Position numbers and translations under genes: made by a program. From contig CAZJBX010000008.1 of assembly GCA_964544605.1 (NCBI GenBank), forward strand, positions 13,803-77,802: a stretch of DNA of 64,000 nucleotides, read 5' to 3'. The notes under the pieces were generated by a model that saw nothing but the letters and a program-made list of their open reading frames with translations, had not been told where the DNA came from and did no database searches. This DNA comes from JAMIFN01 sp964544605. GTDB taxonomy: Bacteria; Pseudomonadota; Gammaproteobacteria; Burkholderiales; Burkholderiaceae_C. Shown one piece after another: positions 49,094 to 58,804 of the stretch (position 1 is its first letter; each line of letters starts with the position of its first letter).

Positions 49094-51166
49094 TCAGTGG
49101 TTCAAAACAGAACGCACCACTTCTACCACATTCTCAGCAGTAAAGCCAAAGTGCTCAAACAGCACGGGCGCGGGGGCGGATTCGCCAAAGCTGTCGATGC
49201 CGACAACGGCGGCGCAGCCGTATTTCCACCAGCCGTCGCTGCTGCCCATTTCAATGGCCACGCGGGGCACGCCTGCGGGCAAAACGCTGGCTTGGTAGGC
49301 CGCCTCTTGGCGATCAAAGACCGAGTTCGAGGGCATGGACACGACACGGGTGGGCGTGCCGTGCTCGGCTTCCAGCGTTTGTGCCGCTTCCAGCGCCAAG
49401 GGCAGCTCAGAGCCTGTGGCCATCAAAATCATTTGCGCCGCACCGCCTGTGGCCTCGCGCAGCACATAGGCGCCTTGGGCGATTTGCGGCAGGGCAGCGG
49501 CGTTTTTGGCGCTGTAGGCCACATTTTGGCGGCTCAAGAGCAGGGCGCTGGGGCGGTGTTTGTTCTTCAGGGCCTCGCCCCAAGCCACCAAGGTTTCTGC
49601 CGTGTCGCCGGGTCGCCACACATCAAGACCCGGAATCAGACGCAGGCTGGCGGCGTGCTCGATGGATTGGTGGGTGGGGCCGTCTTCGCCCAAGCCGATG
49701 GAGTCGTGCGTGAAGACATGCACCACGCGTTGCTTCATCAGCGCAGCCATGCGGATGGCGTTGCGGCTGTAGTCGCTGAAGGTGAGGAAGGTGCCGCCAT
49801 AGGGGATGTAGCCGCCGTGCAGGGCCACACCATTCATGATGGCGGCCATGCCGAATTCGCGCACGCCGTAGTTGATGTGGAAGCGCTTGTCCAAGCCCGC
49901 ATCGCCTTGGCCTGCGCCTTCGGGCAGCACCACAGCACCTGCGGCGTCAAAGCGCAGGGCTTGGGTGTGGCTGGTGTTGGTGAGGTTGGAGCCAGTGAGG
50001 TCGGCACTGCCGCCGAGCAGCTCAGGCAGGGCTGCGGTGAAGGCTTCCAGCGCCAGTTGGCTGGCTTTGCGTGTGGCCACGGTTTCGGCCTTGGCCACGG
50101 TTTGCTCTAGGGCGGCGCTGAGGGTTTGCTCAAAGTTGGCGGGCAAATCACCCGCCATGCGGCGCTCAAATTCAGCCGCCAAGCTGGGGTAGGCGCTGCG
50201 GTAGGCGGCAAAAGCCTGCTGCCAGGCTTGCTCGGCCTGTGCGCCTTGGGCTTTGGCATCCCAAGCGGCATACACCTCGGCGGGCACTTCAAAGGGGGCG
50301 TAGGGCCAGCCAATGGCCTCACGCGTGAGGGCAATTTCATCGGGGCCGAGCGGCTCGCCGTGGGCTTTGGCGGTGTTGGCGCGATTCGGGCTGCCTTTGC
50401 CGATATGGGTTTTACAAATGATGATGCTGGGCTTGTCGCTCGATTGCTTCGCCTCGGCAATGGCGCGCTCCACCGCAGCGGCGTCGTGGCCATCGACAGG
50501 GCCGACTACATTCCATTGGTAGGCGGCAAAGCGCTGGGCCGTGTCATCGGCAAACCAGGGGTCAATTTGGCCGTCGATGCTGATGCCGTTGTCGTCCCAC
50601 AGGGCAATCAGTTTGTTCAGCTTCCACGCGCCGGCCAAGGCGCAAGCCTCGTGGCTGATGCCTTCCATCAGGCAGCCATCGCCCATAAAGACGAAGGTGT
50701 GGTGGTCCACCACGCTGTGGCCCTCGCGGTTGAATTCCGCCGCCAGCAGCTTTTCGGCCAAGGCAAAGCCCACGGCATTGGTGATGCCCTGCCCCAAGGG
50801 GCCAGTGGTGGTTTCCACCCCAGGGGTGATGCCGACTTCAGGGTGGCCCGCTGTTTTGCTGTGCAGCTTGCGGAAGTTTTTCAGCTCCTGCATGGGCAAG
50901 TCATAGCCCGTGAGGTGCAGCAGGGCGTAAATCAGCATGGAGCCGTGGCCGTTAGAAAGCACAAAGCGATCGCGGTTGGCCCAAGCGGGGTTTTGCGGGT
51001 TGTGTTTGAGGTGGCGGCCCCACAATGCCACGGCCATATCGGCCATGCCCATGGGCGCACCGGGGTGGCCCGATTTGGCCGCTTGCACAGCATCCATGGC
51101 CAAGGCACGGATGGCGCTGGCCATGGTTTGGTTCATATCAGAGGAGGGGGCAGCAGCTTGGCTCAT
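49094..51166 (-). CDS. tkt: Transketolase
   Basis: Thiamine-diphosphate enzyme of the pentose phosphate pathway and Calvin-type carbon exchange. 690 residues. Motifs: AIRALAMDAVQAAKSGHPGA, the cofactor motif GDGCLMEGISHEACALAGAW through NKLIALWDDNGISIDG, the pyrimidine-domain TFLTFSDYSRNAIRMAALMK, and the late THDSIGLGEDGPTHQSIEHA. The start is ATG at 51166; a second one at 51136 (MNQTMASAIRAL) would fit the fold equally well. Downstream are the oxygenase and parA genes. Divergent from rlmJ. Confidence 0.95.
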   Translation of the reverse strand: MSQAAAPSSDMNQTMASAIRALAMDAVQAAKSGHPGAPMGMADMAVALWGRHLKHNPQNPAWANRDRFVLSNGHGSMLIYALLHLTGYDLPMQELKNFRKLHSKTAGHPEVGITPGVETTTGPLGQGITNAVGFALAEKLLAAEFNREGHSVVDHHTFVFMGDGCLMEGISHEACALAGAWKLNKLIALWDDNGISIDGQIDPWFADDTAQRFAAYQWNVVGPVDGHDAAAVERAIAEAKQSSDKPSIIICKTHIGKGSPNRANTAKAHGEPLGPDEIALTREAIGWPYAPFEVPAEVYAAWDAKAQGAQAEQAWQQAFAAYRSAYPSLAAEFERRMAGDLPANFEQTLSAALEQTVAKAETVATRKASQLALEAFTAALPELLGGSADLTGSNLTNTSHTQALRFDAAGAVVLPEGAGQGDAGLDKRFHINYGVREFGMAAIMNGVALHGGYIPYGGTFLTFSDYSRNAIRMAALMKQRVVHVFTHDSIGLGEDGPTHQSIEHAASLRLIPGLDVWRPGDTAETLVAWGEALKNKHRPSALLLSRQNVAYSAKNAAALPQIAQGAYVLREATGGAAQMILMATGSELPLALEAAQTLEAEHGTPTRVVSMPSNSVFDRQEAAYQASVLPAGVPRVAIEMGSSDGWWKYGCAAVVGIDSFGESAPAPVLFEHFGFTAENVVEVVRSVLNH

Positions 51167-51325
51167 GGCAGCATGTTCCTAAAAAGAAAGCCCTGCGCCT
51201 GACGGGGCAGAGCGAAACACAAAAGGCCGCCACAACAAAGCATGGCAGCGCAGTTCAAAGAAATATCGTTTCATTTTAAACGGGGCCAAACCACCGCGCC
51301 GCTTTCGCAGCCGATAATGCCTGCC

Positions 51326-52276
51326 ATGTTCTCTTATCGCCACGCCTACCATGCCGGCAACCATGCCGATGTGCTCAAACACTTGTGCTTGATTGCCCTG
51401 CTGGACTACCTCACCCAAAAAGACAAAAGTCTGCTGGCCATTGACACCCATGCGGGCATAGGCCGCTACAGCCTGAGCGCCGCCGAAGCCCGCACCAGCG
51501 GCGAGGCCGAAGGCGGCATCTTGCGCCTGCGGCAGTTTTTGGCCGAAAGTGGGCAAGCGCCCACCCCCGCCGTGGCCCGCTACCTTGAGGTACTGGACAC
51601 CTTGGGCACGGCCAAACACTACCCTGGCTCGCCTTGGCTGATGCAACATTTGCTGCGCTTGGAGGCCGATGCCGCCGTGCCCGACCAACTGCATTTGTGC
51701 GAGTTGAACGCCAAAGACGCCCGCCTGCTGCAAGAGAATCTGGCCGAGCTGCCCGCAGCCGCCCGCATCCGCGTGCAAACGGCCAATGGCTTTGCCGCCC
51801 TCAAAGCCCTGCTGCCGCCCCCCTCTCGTCGTGGTTTGGTGCTGATGGACCCGAGCTATGAGATGAAAACCGACTACGGCGAAGTGGCCCGCAGCATGGA
51901 AGATGCGCTCAAGCGCTTTGCCACTGGCTGCTACGCCGTGTGGTATCCGATTGTGGGGCGGCCTGAGGCCCACGAGCTGCCGCGCCGCCTGAAAAGAATC
52001 GCCGCCCAAGCGGGTAAAAACTGGCTGCACGCCACCCTCAGCGTGGGCAGTGACGACGCCGCAGCGCAAAGCAGCGGCCAGCTCAAGCGCAGCGCCACAG
52101 GGCGCTATGTGGCCAGCGCCGCCGCGCCGCAGCACAAAGGCTTGCGTGCCAGCGGCATGTTCATCATCAACCCGCCCTTTGTGCTGGCCGAGCAATTGCA
52201 AGCGGCCTTACCGCAATTGCAAGCCGCCCTGGGCCAAGGCGTGGGCGAAGGCCATTTGCTCGAAGCCTCAGCCTAA
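51326..52276 (+). CDS. rlmJ: 23S rRNA (adenine-2030-N6)-methyltransferase
   Basis: Methylates A2030 of 23S rRNA. 316 residues. Opening MFSYRHAYHAGNHADVLKHL is the family signature; then LLAIDTHAGIGRYSL (SAM-binding), LVLMDPSYEMKTDYGEVARS (the DPPY-type catalytic motif, here DPSY) and KRSATGRYVASAAAPQHKGL. The C-terminal GMFIINPPFVLAEQL completes the pattern. The ATG at 51326 is chosen by that signature. Its stop codon overlaps that of the convergent ampD (52273-52276). Confidence 0.94.
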   Translation: MFSYRHAYHAGNHADVLKHLCLIALLDYLTQKDKSLLAIDTHAGIGRYSLSAAEARTSGEAEGGILRLRQFLAESGQAPTPAVARYLEVLDTLGTAKHYPGSPWLMQHLLRLEADAAVPDQLHLCELNAKDARLLQENLAELPAAARIRVQTANGFAALKALLPPPSRRGLVLMDPSYEMKTDYGEVARSMEDALKRFATGCYAVWYPIVGRPEAHELPRRLKRIAAQAGKNWLHATLSVGSDDAAAQSSGQLKRSATGRYVASAAAPQHKGLRASGMFIINPPFVLAEQLQAALPQLQAALGQGVGEGHLLEASA

Positions 52277-52848
52277 AGCTGGGCCGTGGTGTGCAACTGC
52301 ACGCCGGCGATATCGGCCAACTGCGGCCAATCAAAGCCCGCACCGGGGTCTTGTTTGCGGCCAGGCGCAATGTGCTCATGCCCCGTAATGTGGCGCAGCG
52401 GATAACGCTGCTGCAAAGCCGCAATCAGCGCACGCAAAGCGGCGTATTGGGCCGGCTCAAACAGGCCGCCTTCAATGCCCTCCAGCTCCACGCCAATCGA
52501 ATAATCGTTGCAGTTCTCGCGGCCTGCAAAGCAAGAGCGCCCCGCGTGCCAAGCGCGCTCGTCGCAGGACACAAATTGCCACAGCCGCCCCGTGCGCTCA
52601 ATGAAGAAGTGCGCTGAGACTTCCGCCCCGCGAATGCTCTGAAAATAAGGATGGGCCTCCCAGTCCAGCGTATTCGTAAACAACTGCTGCACGCAGCCCG
52701 TGCCGTATTCGGCCGGCGGCAGGCTGATGGAGTGCAAGACCAGCAAATCCAGCTCGGCCCCAGCGGGGCGGGGGCCAAAATTCGGGCTGGGGCAGGCTTG
52801 CGCGCTTTGCAGCCAACCGCCCTGCCAAATGTTGCTGGCCTCAAGCAT
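52273..52848 (-). CDS. ampD: 1,6-anhydro-N-acetylmuramyl-L-alanine amidase AmpD
   Basis: Cytoplasmic zinc amidase of peptidoglycan recycling; its loss derepresses AmpC beta-lactamase in many species. 191 residues (E. coli 183). Zn ligands and active residues: LLVLHSISLPPAEYGTG (His), SAHFFIERTGRLWQFV, AWHAGRSCFAGRENCNDYSI and ITGHEHIAPGRKQDPGAGFD (His, Lys, Asp). The ATG at 52848 (MLEASNIWQGGWLQSAQ) is the family start and lies 8 nt inside the end of pilR, implying coupling. An upstream ATG at 52887 is rejected. Confidence 0.94.
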   Translation of the reverse strand: MLEASNIWQGGWLQSAQACPSPNFGPRPAGAELDLLVLHSISLPPAEYGTGCVQQLFTNTLDWEAHPYFQSIRGAEVSAHFFIERTGRLWQFVSCDERAWHAGRSCFAGRENCNDYSIGVELEGIEGGLFEPAQYAALRALIAALQQRYPLRHITGHEHIAPGRKQDPGAGFDWPQLADIAGVQLHTTAQL

Positions 52849-54301
52849 CGCCCAGCCCCAATTGCTGCATACGGCTGCGCAGCTCACGGGGCGATACGCC
52901 CAAGCGGTCGGCAGCGGCCACCGCGTCTTGCCCCATCAACTGCAAAGCACGGGCAATCAAGCCGCGCTCCACCGCATCCAAGTAAGCGGGCATGTCATAG
53001 GGCAGCTCGTCATCTTGCCCTGGCCCTGTCGTACCAAAACCAGAAGCCTGCGCCCCCATCTCAGGCGCATCCAGCGCCAGCTCCTCGCCTTCGCTCATGG
53101 CCAAAGCGCGCTGCAAGATGTTTTCCAGCTCGCGCACATTGCCCGTGAGCGGGTGCTGCAGCAAAGCCGCTTGCGCCGCCGCCGACAAAGGCCGCCACGC
53201 CAAGCCTGAAAAATCGGCAATTTTGCGCAGCAAAACCTCGGCAATGCCAGGGATGTCCTCACGGCGCTCGCGCAGGGGCGGCAGCAGCAGCTCAATCACA
53301 TTCAGGCGGTAATACAAATCTTGCCGAAACCGCTTGCCCTGCACCGCCGCAGCCAAATCATGGTGGGTGGCGCTGACGATGCGCACATCCACTGGCTCCT
53401 CCTGCGTCGCGCCCAAGGGCCGCACCTTGCGCGCTTGAATCACGCGCAGCAGCTTGGCTTGCATGGCCAAAGGCAAGTCGCCAATCTCATCTAAAAACAA
53501 AGTGCCGCCGTGCGCGGCCTGAAAAAAGCCCTGCCTGTCCGCCGTGGCCCCCGTGTACGAGCCTTTGCGTGCGCCAAAAAACTCCGCTTCCAGCAAGCCC
53601 TCAGGAATCGCGCCACAGTTCACCGCCACAAAAGGCCCATCGGCACGCTGGCTGCACGCGTGCACCGCCTGCGCCACCAATTCCTTGCCCGTGCCCGATT
53701 CGCCATGCACCAAAATCGGCGCCATGCCGCGTGCGGCCTTGGCAATATTCTCACGCACCGTCTGCATGGCCGCGCTACAGCCCACAATGCGCCGCAGCGC
53801 CTCAGGCGCATCGCATACGGCTTCAGGCGGCGCTTCGGCCGCAGGCTCGGCCTTGGCCTTGCTGCTTTTGCTCTTGGCCGCAGCGCTTTTGGCCTTGGGT
53901 TCCAGCACGGCGGGGCGCTGCGCTTGCTCGGCCACGGCAGCGGCCACCACCTCACGCAACTGCTTTAAATCCACGGGCTTGCTGATGTAATCAAAAGCCC
54001 CCGCTTTCAGCGCTTCCACGGCGTTTTCTGCCGAGCCATAGGCCGTAATCACAATGGCGCGTTCAGGCCGCCCCAAGCGCTGCAACTCAGCCAACACCTC
54101 CAGCCCCAGGCCGTCTGACAGGCGCATATCGCTAATCACTGCACCAAAAACCTGCGCCGCCAAAGCCTCTTTCGCCGTGGCCACACTGGCTGCCGTGTGC
54201 ACCTTATAGCCCGCCCGCATCAGGGTCAGCTCATACAGCTCACGCAAATCGGGTTCATCATCCACCACCAAAATGGCCACGCTCTCTGTGCTCATGCTCA
54301 C
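52841..54301 (-). CDS. pilR: Sigma-54-dependent response regulator (PilR-type)
   Basis: Activates sigma-54 promoters, classically pilA in type IV pilus systems. 486 residues: receiver domain (DD at 14-15, phospho-acceptor D58 in VISDMRLSDG, K in YISKPVDL), a Lys/Ala-rich linker (AKSAAAKSKSSKAKAEPAAE), an AAA+ domain with Walker A GESGTGKE and the sigma-54 contact loop GSYTGA (canonical GAFTGA), Walker B GGTLFLDEIGDLP, and a Fis-type helix-turn-helix tail (DAVAAADRLGVSPRELRSRM). Start ATG at 54301 or, 6 nt later, 54295. It follows pilS by 11 nt. Confidence 0.9.
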   Translation of the reverse strand: MSMSTESVAILVVDDEPDLRELYELTLMRAGYKVHTAASVATAKEALAAQVFGAVISDMRLSDGLGLEVLAELQRLGRPERAIVITAYGSAENAVEALKAGAFDYISKPVDLKQLREVVAAAVAEQAQRPAVLEPKAKSAAAKSKSSKAKAEPAAEAPPEAVCDAPEALRRIVGCSAAMQTVRENIAKAARGMAPILVHGESGTGKELVAQAVHACSQRADGPFVAVNCGAIPEGLLEAEFFGARKGSYTGATADRQGFFQAAHGGTLFLDEIGDLPLAMQAKLLRVIQARKVRPLGATQEEPVDVRIVSATHHDLAAAVQGKRFRQDLYYRLNVIELLLPPLRERREDIPGIAEVLLRKIADFSGLAWRPLSAAAQAALLQHPLTGNVRELENILQRALAMSEGEELALDAPEMGAQASGFGTTGPGQDDELPYDMPAYLDAVERGLIARALQLMGQDAVAAADRLGVSPRELRSRMQQLGLGDA

Positions 54302-54312
54302 TTCCTTTTGCT

Positions 54313-56058
54313 TTAAATCACCGTGGACACAAAGCCCGCCGCTGCTGGCAGCGTGCTATTGGCCCGCATATACAGCACAAACTCATTGCCTTTGCGGCCC
54401 TCGCGTTGGCCTTGGCGGTACATGATTTTGCCGCCGTGGCGCTCGCTCAATTGGCGGCAAATATACAAACCCAAACCGCTGGATCGGCTCTCAGATGAAA
54501 AGAAGGGCTCAAACAAATGCTTTTGCAAACTCTCCTCCAGCGGCGGCCCATCGCTCCACACGCTCAGCTCTTGCCAGCCCTCGTCCAAGGCCAGCAAGCG
54601 CAGACGAATCGCGCCCGGGGTGTCACTCGCATAACGCAGGGCGTTGTCGAGCAAATTCACCACAATGCGGCGCAAGTGGTCGGCATCAAACCACGCATTC
54701 AGGGGCAAATCCACATTCAAATCCAATTGCAGGCGCTCTCCCACAGCATTTTGCTCACGCCATTCATTGGCCATGCGCTGCAACAAAGGCCCCAAGGCCA
54801 ACACCTGTGATTCGGCCTGCCCCTGCTCTTGCACCCGCGCCACATCCAGCACCTCATCGACAATGCGGCCCAAGCGCACAGCATTCTCCCGAATCATCTT
54901 CGAAAGGCGTTTTTGCACTGGGTCTTGCAGCTCCTCGGCCAGCAGTTCATTCGCTTGGCTGATGGCCGCCAGCGGATTGCGGATTTCATGCGCCACCGCT
55001 GCCGACATGCGCCCCATTGACAGCAGCTTTTCCTCTCTGGCACGGGCTTGCTCCTCGCGCAAATCCTGCACAAACACCACACACCACATAAAGCCTGGGG
55101 CCGCCGCCTCACCATCAAACGCACTCACGCGCTGAAATTTAAAAGCCGTATGCGCCAAACTCTCGCCCAATTCCAAGGCCAGCTCCACCTGCCGCGCTTG
55201 GCCATCTTGCAGGGTTTGCTGCGCCCAGCGCCACACATTTTTCTCTTGCCCTTGCACGGGCAATTGCGACAAATGCTGCACTTGCGCCAAGCCCAATAAG
55301 CGCCGTGCGCTGGGGTTGGAATGCAAAATCTGCCCCGTCTCATCGGCAATCAGCAGGCCGCTGGGCAAGGCGTCAATGATGAGCTGATTCACCTGCGACT
55401 GCACATCGGCCAAAGAGCGAATCTTCTGGCTCGTCACGCCCTCGCGTTGCAAGCGGCTGGCCAATTGGTTGGCCACAAAGGCCAGCACAAACAAGCCCGC
55501 ACCAAAGGCCGCCACTTGCAGCCAATCACCTTCACGCAAGCCCACGCTATTGAGCAGCCACGCCCCCAGCAGCATGACGATGGTGACCAAGGCCGCCGTG
55601 CCCATGGCCAGCAACATAGAGCCCAGCACCGCCGCCTCCAGCACGGGCAGCAGCATCAGCGGGGCCAAATTGCCGCCCTCCTCACGCAGGGCCAGCAAAG
55701 CTGCAAACGCCAGCAAGTCCACCCCAATCACCGTCATCCAAGTCAGGCTGAACTGCCGCAGCAAAGGCGTTTGCCGCAACCACAGCCGCGCCGCCAGTGC
55801 CGCCAGCAAATACGCCGCCGCAATGCCCAAACGCCATTCCAGCGCACTGCCTTGGCCCCAATGCTGCGCACCAGGCTGGGCAAACCACTGCCAGCCCAAA
55901 GCCAACAGCAGCAGCAGGCCGACCACCACACGGGTGGTCAAAAAGCCCGCCCAAATGCGCTCATAGGGGTTTTCATTCGCTTCCAGCACCAGCTCGCGCA
56001 CCAAGGCGCTGGGGGCGGCTTTCTCTGCACGGGCAGGTTTCAATGTTTTCTTGGCCAT
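54313..56058 (-). CDS. pilS: Membrane sensor histidine kinase (PilS-type)
   Basis: Partner of the PilR-type regulator. 581 residues. About six membrane helices in the first 200 residues, a PAS-like region (IIDALPSGLLIADETGQILH), a DHp domain with the phospho-acceptor His in MSAAVAHEIRNPLAAISQAN, and an ATPase domain with LLDNALRYAS (N box), a G-box SSGLGLYICRQLSERHGG. Architecture and position fit PilS. The ATG at 56058 (MAKKTLKPARAEK) is followed by a 30-residue basic tail before the first helix. No pilin gene is in the window. Confidence 0.88.
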   Translation of the reverse strand: MAKKTLKPARAEKAAPSALVRELVLEANENPYERIWAGFLTTRVVVGLLLLLALGWQWFAQPGAQHWGQGSALEWRLGIAAAYLLAALAARLWLRQTPLLRQFSLTWMTVIGVDLLAFAALLALREEGGNLAPLMLLPVLEAAVLGSMLLAMGTAALVTIVMLLGAWLLNSVGLREGDWLQVAAFGAGLFVLAFVANQLASRLQREGVTSQKIRSLADVQSQVNQLIIDALPSGLLIADETGQILHSNPSARRLLGLAQVQHLSQLPVQGQEKNVWRWAQQTLQDGQARQVELALELGESLAHTAFKFQRVSAFDGEAAAPGFMWCVVFVQDLREEQARAREEKLLSMGRMSAAVAHEIRNPLAAISQANELLAEELQDPVQKRLSKMIRENAVRLGRIVDEVLDVARVQEQGQAESQVLALGPLLQRMANEWREQNAVGERLQLDLNVDLPLNAWFDADHLRRIVVNLLDNALRYASDTPGAIRLRLLALDEGWQELSVWSDGPPLEESLQKHLFEPFFSSESRSSGLGLYICRQLSERHGGKIMYRQGQREGRKGNEFVLYMRANSTLPAAAGFVSTVI

Positions 56059-56088
56059 AGGCTGGGCGCAAAGGCTGGGCCTTGCGCT

Positions 56089-56343
56089 TTAAGGCAAATG
56101 CTCGCTTGAGCAGAAATAGCGCCCTTGGGCACTCAGGGCTTGGCTCTGCGCCACATGCAAACCGCAATGGGCGCAAGCCACCATTTTTTCAGCCGCTGTA
56201 GGCGCAGCAGCTTGGGCTGCGGCATCGGGCATGGCCTTGGGCTGAGCCACTGGCGGCAAAGCGGCTGCCCGCCAAGCCTGCCAAGTGCGCCACAGCACAT
56301 AGGCCAGCACCGCCAACAGCAGCAAGCGCAACAACACGCCCAT
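56089..56343 (-). CDS. PP0621 family small membrane protein
   Basis: 84 residues. One N-terminal membrane helix (LLRLLLLAVLAYVLWRTWQAW), an Ala/Pro-rich linker, and a C-terminal Cys/His cluster (MVACAHCGLHVAQSQALSAQ, YFCSSEH) that looks like a small zinc site. This is the PP0621 pattern and its position upstream of pilS is typical. Function unknown. Confidence 0.8.
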   Translation of the reverse strand: MGVLLRLLLLAVLAYVLWRTWQAWRAAALPPVAQPKAMPDAAAQAAAPTAAEKMVACAHCGLHVAQSQALSAQGRYFCSSEHLP

Positions 56344-56352
56344 GCCCGCCCT

Positions 56353-57159
56353 TTAAGTGCGGCTGCCTTGCAGCAGCACCTCAGTCACAAAATGCGAGCC
56401 CACATAAGACAGCAGCAACAGCAGGCCGCAGGCATACACCCAGCGCACCGCCTTGCGGCCACGCCAGCCCAAACGCCAGCGCCCCAGCAACAGCACCAAC
56501 AGCAGCAGCCAAGACAGCCAAGCGAAAATGGTTTTGTGCGTCCACTGCAAAACCTGCGCTTGGCCGTAGAGGTAATCGCTAAAGAACAGCCCTGCCAGCA
56601 AAGTCGCGCTCAAAGCGCCAAAGGCCGCCCATACAAAGCCAAACATCAGTCGCTCCAAAGTCAGCACGGGCAAATCGCCTGTCAGCACACTGCGTTTACC
56701 TGGCTGGCGCAAAGCCGCATCCGCACGGCCCAGCAGCCACGCATGCAGCACACCACAGGCGAGTAAGGCATAGGCGGCCAAGCCAAACACAATATGCAAG
56801 GACATCCACGCCGTTTGCTGCGCAGGCAACACCCGCCCCGGAAAGAACAGCGGCAGCAGCACCGCCACCATGCCCACCAAAGCCAAAAAACCCCGCGCCC
56901 GAATCTGCGGCAGCCAATTGCTCTCAAGCAAATACACCACCAGCACCAACCAAGCCGAAGCCGACACCGCATGGGCAAAACCAAACGCAGGCGGCGGCAC
57001 AAACAAGCCGCTGAACAGGCCGCCCGCATGGGCTGCGGCCACCGTCATCAGCAGAACGCGAGCGCCGCTGGCGGACAAAGTCGTCACGCGCCAAGCCAGC
57101 ACGGCATACAGCACGGCGGCCAAGGCACTCAAAATCATGTGGGCAGATACAATCAGCAT
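56353..57159 (-). CDS. CcsA/CcmC-like cytochrome c assembly family membrane protein (YpjD/CorE type)
   Basis: 268 residues with about eight membrane helices. It has the family features HAYTAYxx-like SAHMILSALAAVLYAVLAWR at the start, TAWMSLHIVFGLAAYALLAC with conserved His, and QWTHKTIFAWLSWLLLLVLL with the second His, and a C-terminal SYVGSHFVTEVLL. Such proteins lie beside ffh in many proteobacteria; they resemble heme exporters but their true role (cytochrome assembly or metal tolerance) is open. ATG at 57159 chosen because a start at 57222 adds a Cys-rich leader unlike the family. Divergent from ffh. Confidence 0.82.
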   Translation of the reverse strand: MLIVSAHMILSALAAVLYAVLAWRVTTLSASGARVLLMTVAAAHAGGLFSGLFVPPPAFGFAHAVSASAWLVLVVYLLESNWLPQIRARGFLALVGMVAVLLPLFFPGRVLPAQQTAWMSLHIVFGLAAYALLACGVLHAWLLGRADAALRQPGKRSVLTGDLPVLTLERLMFGFVWAAFGALSATLLAGLFFSDYLYGQAQVLQWTHKTIFAWLSWLLLLVLLLGRWRLGWRGRKAVRWVYACGLLLLLSYVGSHFVTEVLLQGSRT

Positions 57160-57281
57160 TTGGCAAGTGTAAGGGAAGCCCCGCCCCCAAGCGCCGCAGC
57201 CAGCGCAAGAAAAACCCCACAACGACAGGGCTGCGCCGCTTGCGCTTCCTCCCCCTCTCTTTTTTAACGGACAGACCCAGC

Positions 57282-58706
57282 ATGGCCACTTCTGCCCTTA
57301 CCGAAAAACTCTCCCTCATCGTCAAAAACCTCAGCGGTCAGGCGCGCATCACCGAATCGAATGTGCAAGACATGCTGCGCGAAGTCCGCATGGCCCTGTT
57401 GGAGGCCGATGTGGCCCTGCCCGTGGTGCGCGACTTCATGGCCCGCGCCAAAGACAAAGCCATGGGCCAAGAAGTCATCGGCTCGCTCAAACCTGGCCAA
57501 GCCTTGGTCTCCATCGTGCAAAAAGAGCTGGTCGCCACCATGGCCGGCACCGATGCCGAAGGCCAGCCCCTGCCGCCACCTGATATCAACCTCGCCGCGC
57601 AGCCACCTGCCGTCATCCTCATGGCCGGCTTGCAAGGCGCTGGCAAAACCACCACCACTGCCAAGCTGGCCAAATACTTGGTTGAAAAACGCAAAAAGAA
57701 AGTGCTGACGGTCTCAGGCGATGTCTATCGCCCCGCTGCCATCGAGCAGCTCAAAACCGTCACCGCCCAAGCGGGCGCAGAGTGGTTTCCTTCTAGCCCT
57801 GAGCAAAAACCGCTGGACATCGCCAAAGCCGCCATCGACCACGCCCGCCGCCACTACTTTGATGTGCTGCTGGTCGATACCGCTGGGCGCTTGGCCATTG
57901 ACGAGCTGCTGATGCAGGAAATCAAAGACCTGCACGCCGAACTCAAACCCGTCGAAACCCTGTTCGTCGTCGATGCCATGCAAGGTCAAGACGCCGTCAA
58001 CACCGCCAAAGCCTTTAAAGAAGCCCTGCCACTCACCGGCATTGTGCTCACCAAAATGGACGGCGACTCGCGCGGCGGCGCCGCCCTCTCAGTGCGCCAC
58101 ATCACCGGTGTGCCCATCAAATTTGCGGGCATCAGCGAAAAAATCGACGGCCTCGAAGCCTTTGACGCCGAGCGCCACGCCGGCCGCATCCTCGGCATGG
58201 GCGACATCCTCGCCTTGGTCGAGCAAGTCACCGCCAATGTCGATATGCAGGCCGCTGAAAAGCTCGCCAACAAGGTGAAAAAAGGCGAAGGCTTCGACCT
58301 CAACGACTTCCTCGCCCAGCTTGAGCAAATGAGCCAAATGGGAGGCCTGGGCAGCCTGATGGAGAAAATGCCCACGCAAATCGCCAACCAAGCCAAACAA
58401 GCCGACCTCGACAAAGCCGAACGCGACCTGCGCCGCAAAAAAGGCATCATCCAAAGCATGACGCCCGCCGAGCGCAGCAAACCCGCCATCATCAAAGCCA
58501 CGCGCAAAAAGCGCATTGCCGATGGCAGCGGCGTGCCCGTATATGAGGTCAACAAGCTGCTCAAAGAATTCGAGCAAATGCAGCAAATGATGAAGCAGCT
58601 CTCAGGCGGCGGCCTCATGAAAATGATGAAACGCATGGGCGGCATGAAGGGCATGAAGAATATGCTTGGCGGCGGCGGTGGGCGCTTTCCTGGCATGCCT
58701 TTCTAA
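57282..58706 (+). CDS. ffh: Signal recognition particle GTPase Ffh
   Basis: Targets nascent membrane proteins to FtsY and the Sec translocon. 474 residues: N domain, then the G domain with GLQGAGKTTTTAKLAKYL, DVYRPAAIEQLKTV, LVDTAGRLAIDELLMQEI and TKMDGDSRGGAALSVRHITG; the C-terminal M domain is rich in Met (MQQMMKQLSGGGLMKMMKRM, then GGMKGMKNMLGG) and binds 4.5S RNA and signal sequences. ATG at 57282 (MATSALTEKLSLIVKN). Divergent from the CcsA-like gene; a promoter must lie in the 122-nt gap. Confidence 0.97.
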   Translation: MATSALTEKLSLIVKNLSGQARITESNVQDMLREVRMALLEADVALPVVRDFMARAKDKAMGQEVIGSLKPGQALVSIVQKELVATMAGTDAEGQPLPPPDINLAAQPPAVILMAGLQGAGKTTTTAKLAKYLVEKRKKKVLTVSGDVYRPAAIEQLKTVTAQAGAEWFPSSPEQKPLDIAKAAIDHARRHYFDVLLVDTAGRLAIDELLMQEIKDLHAELKPVETLFVVDAMQGQDAVNTAKAFKEALPLTGIVLTKMDGDSRGGAALSVRHITGVPIKFAGISEKIDGLEAFDAERHAGRILGMGDILALVEQVTANVDMQAAEKLANKVKKGEGFDLNDFLAQLEQMSQMGGLGSLMEKMPTQIANQAKQADLDKAERDLRRKKGIIQSMTPAERSKPAIIKATRKKRIADGSGVPVYEVNKLLKEFEQMQQMMKQLSGGGLMKMMKRMGGMKGMKNMLGGGGGRFPGMPF

Positions 58707-58804
58707 AGCGCCGCCTGCAAGCGCTGCGCCCTTGCTTTATATTCCTTATTTCCTCGGCCCTTCGTGCGCCTCTCGCCTCAATTGTTTTCTTTTGGAAGAA
58801 CGCC

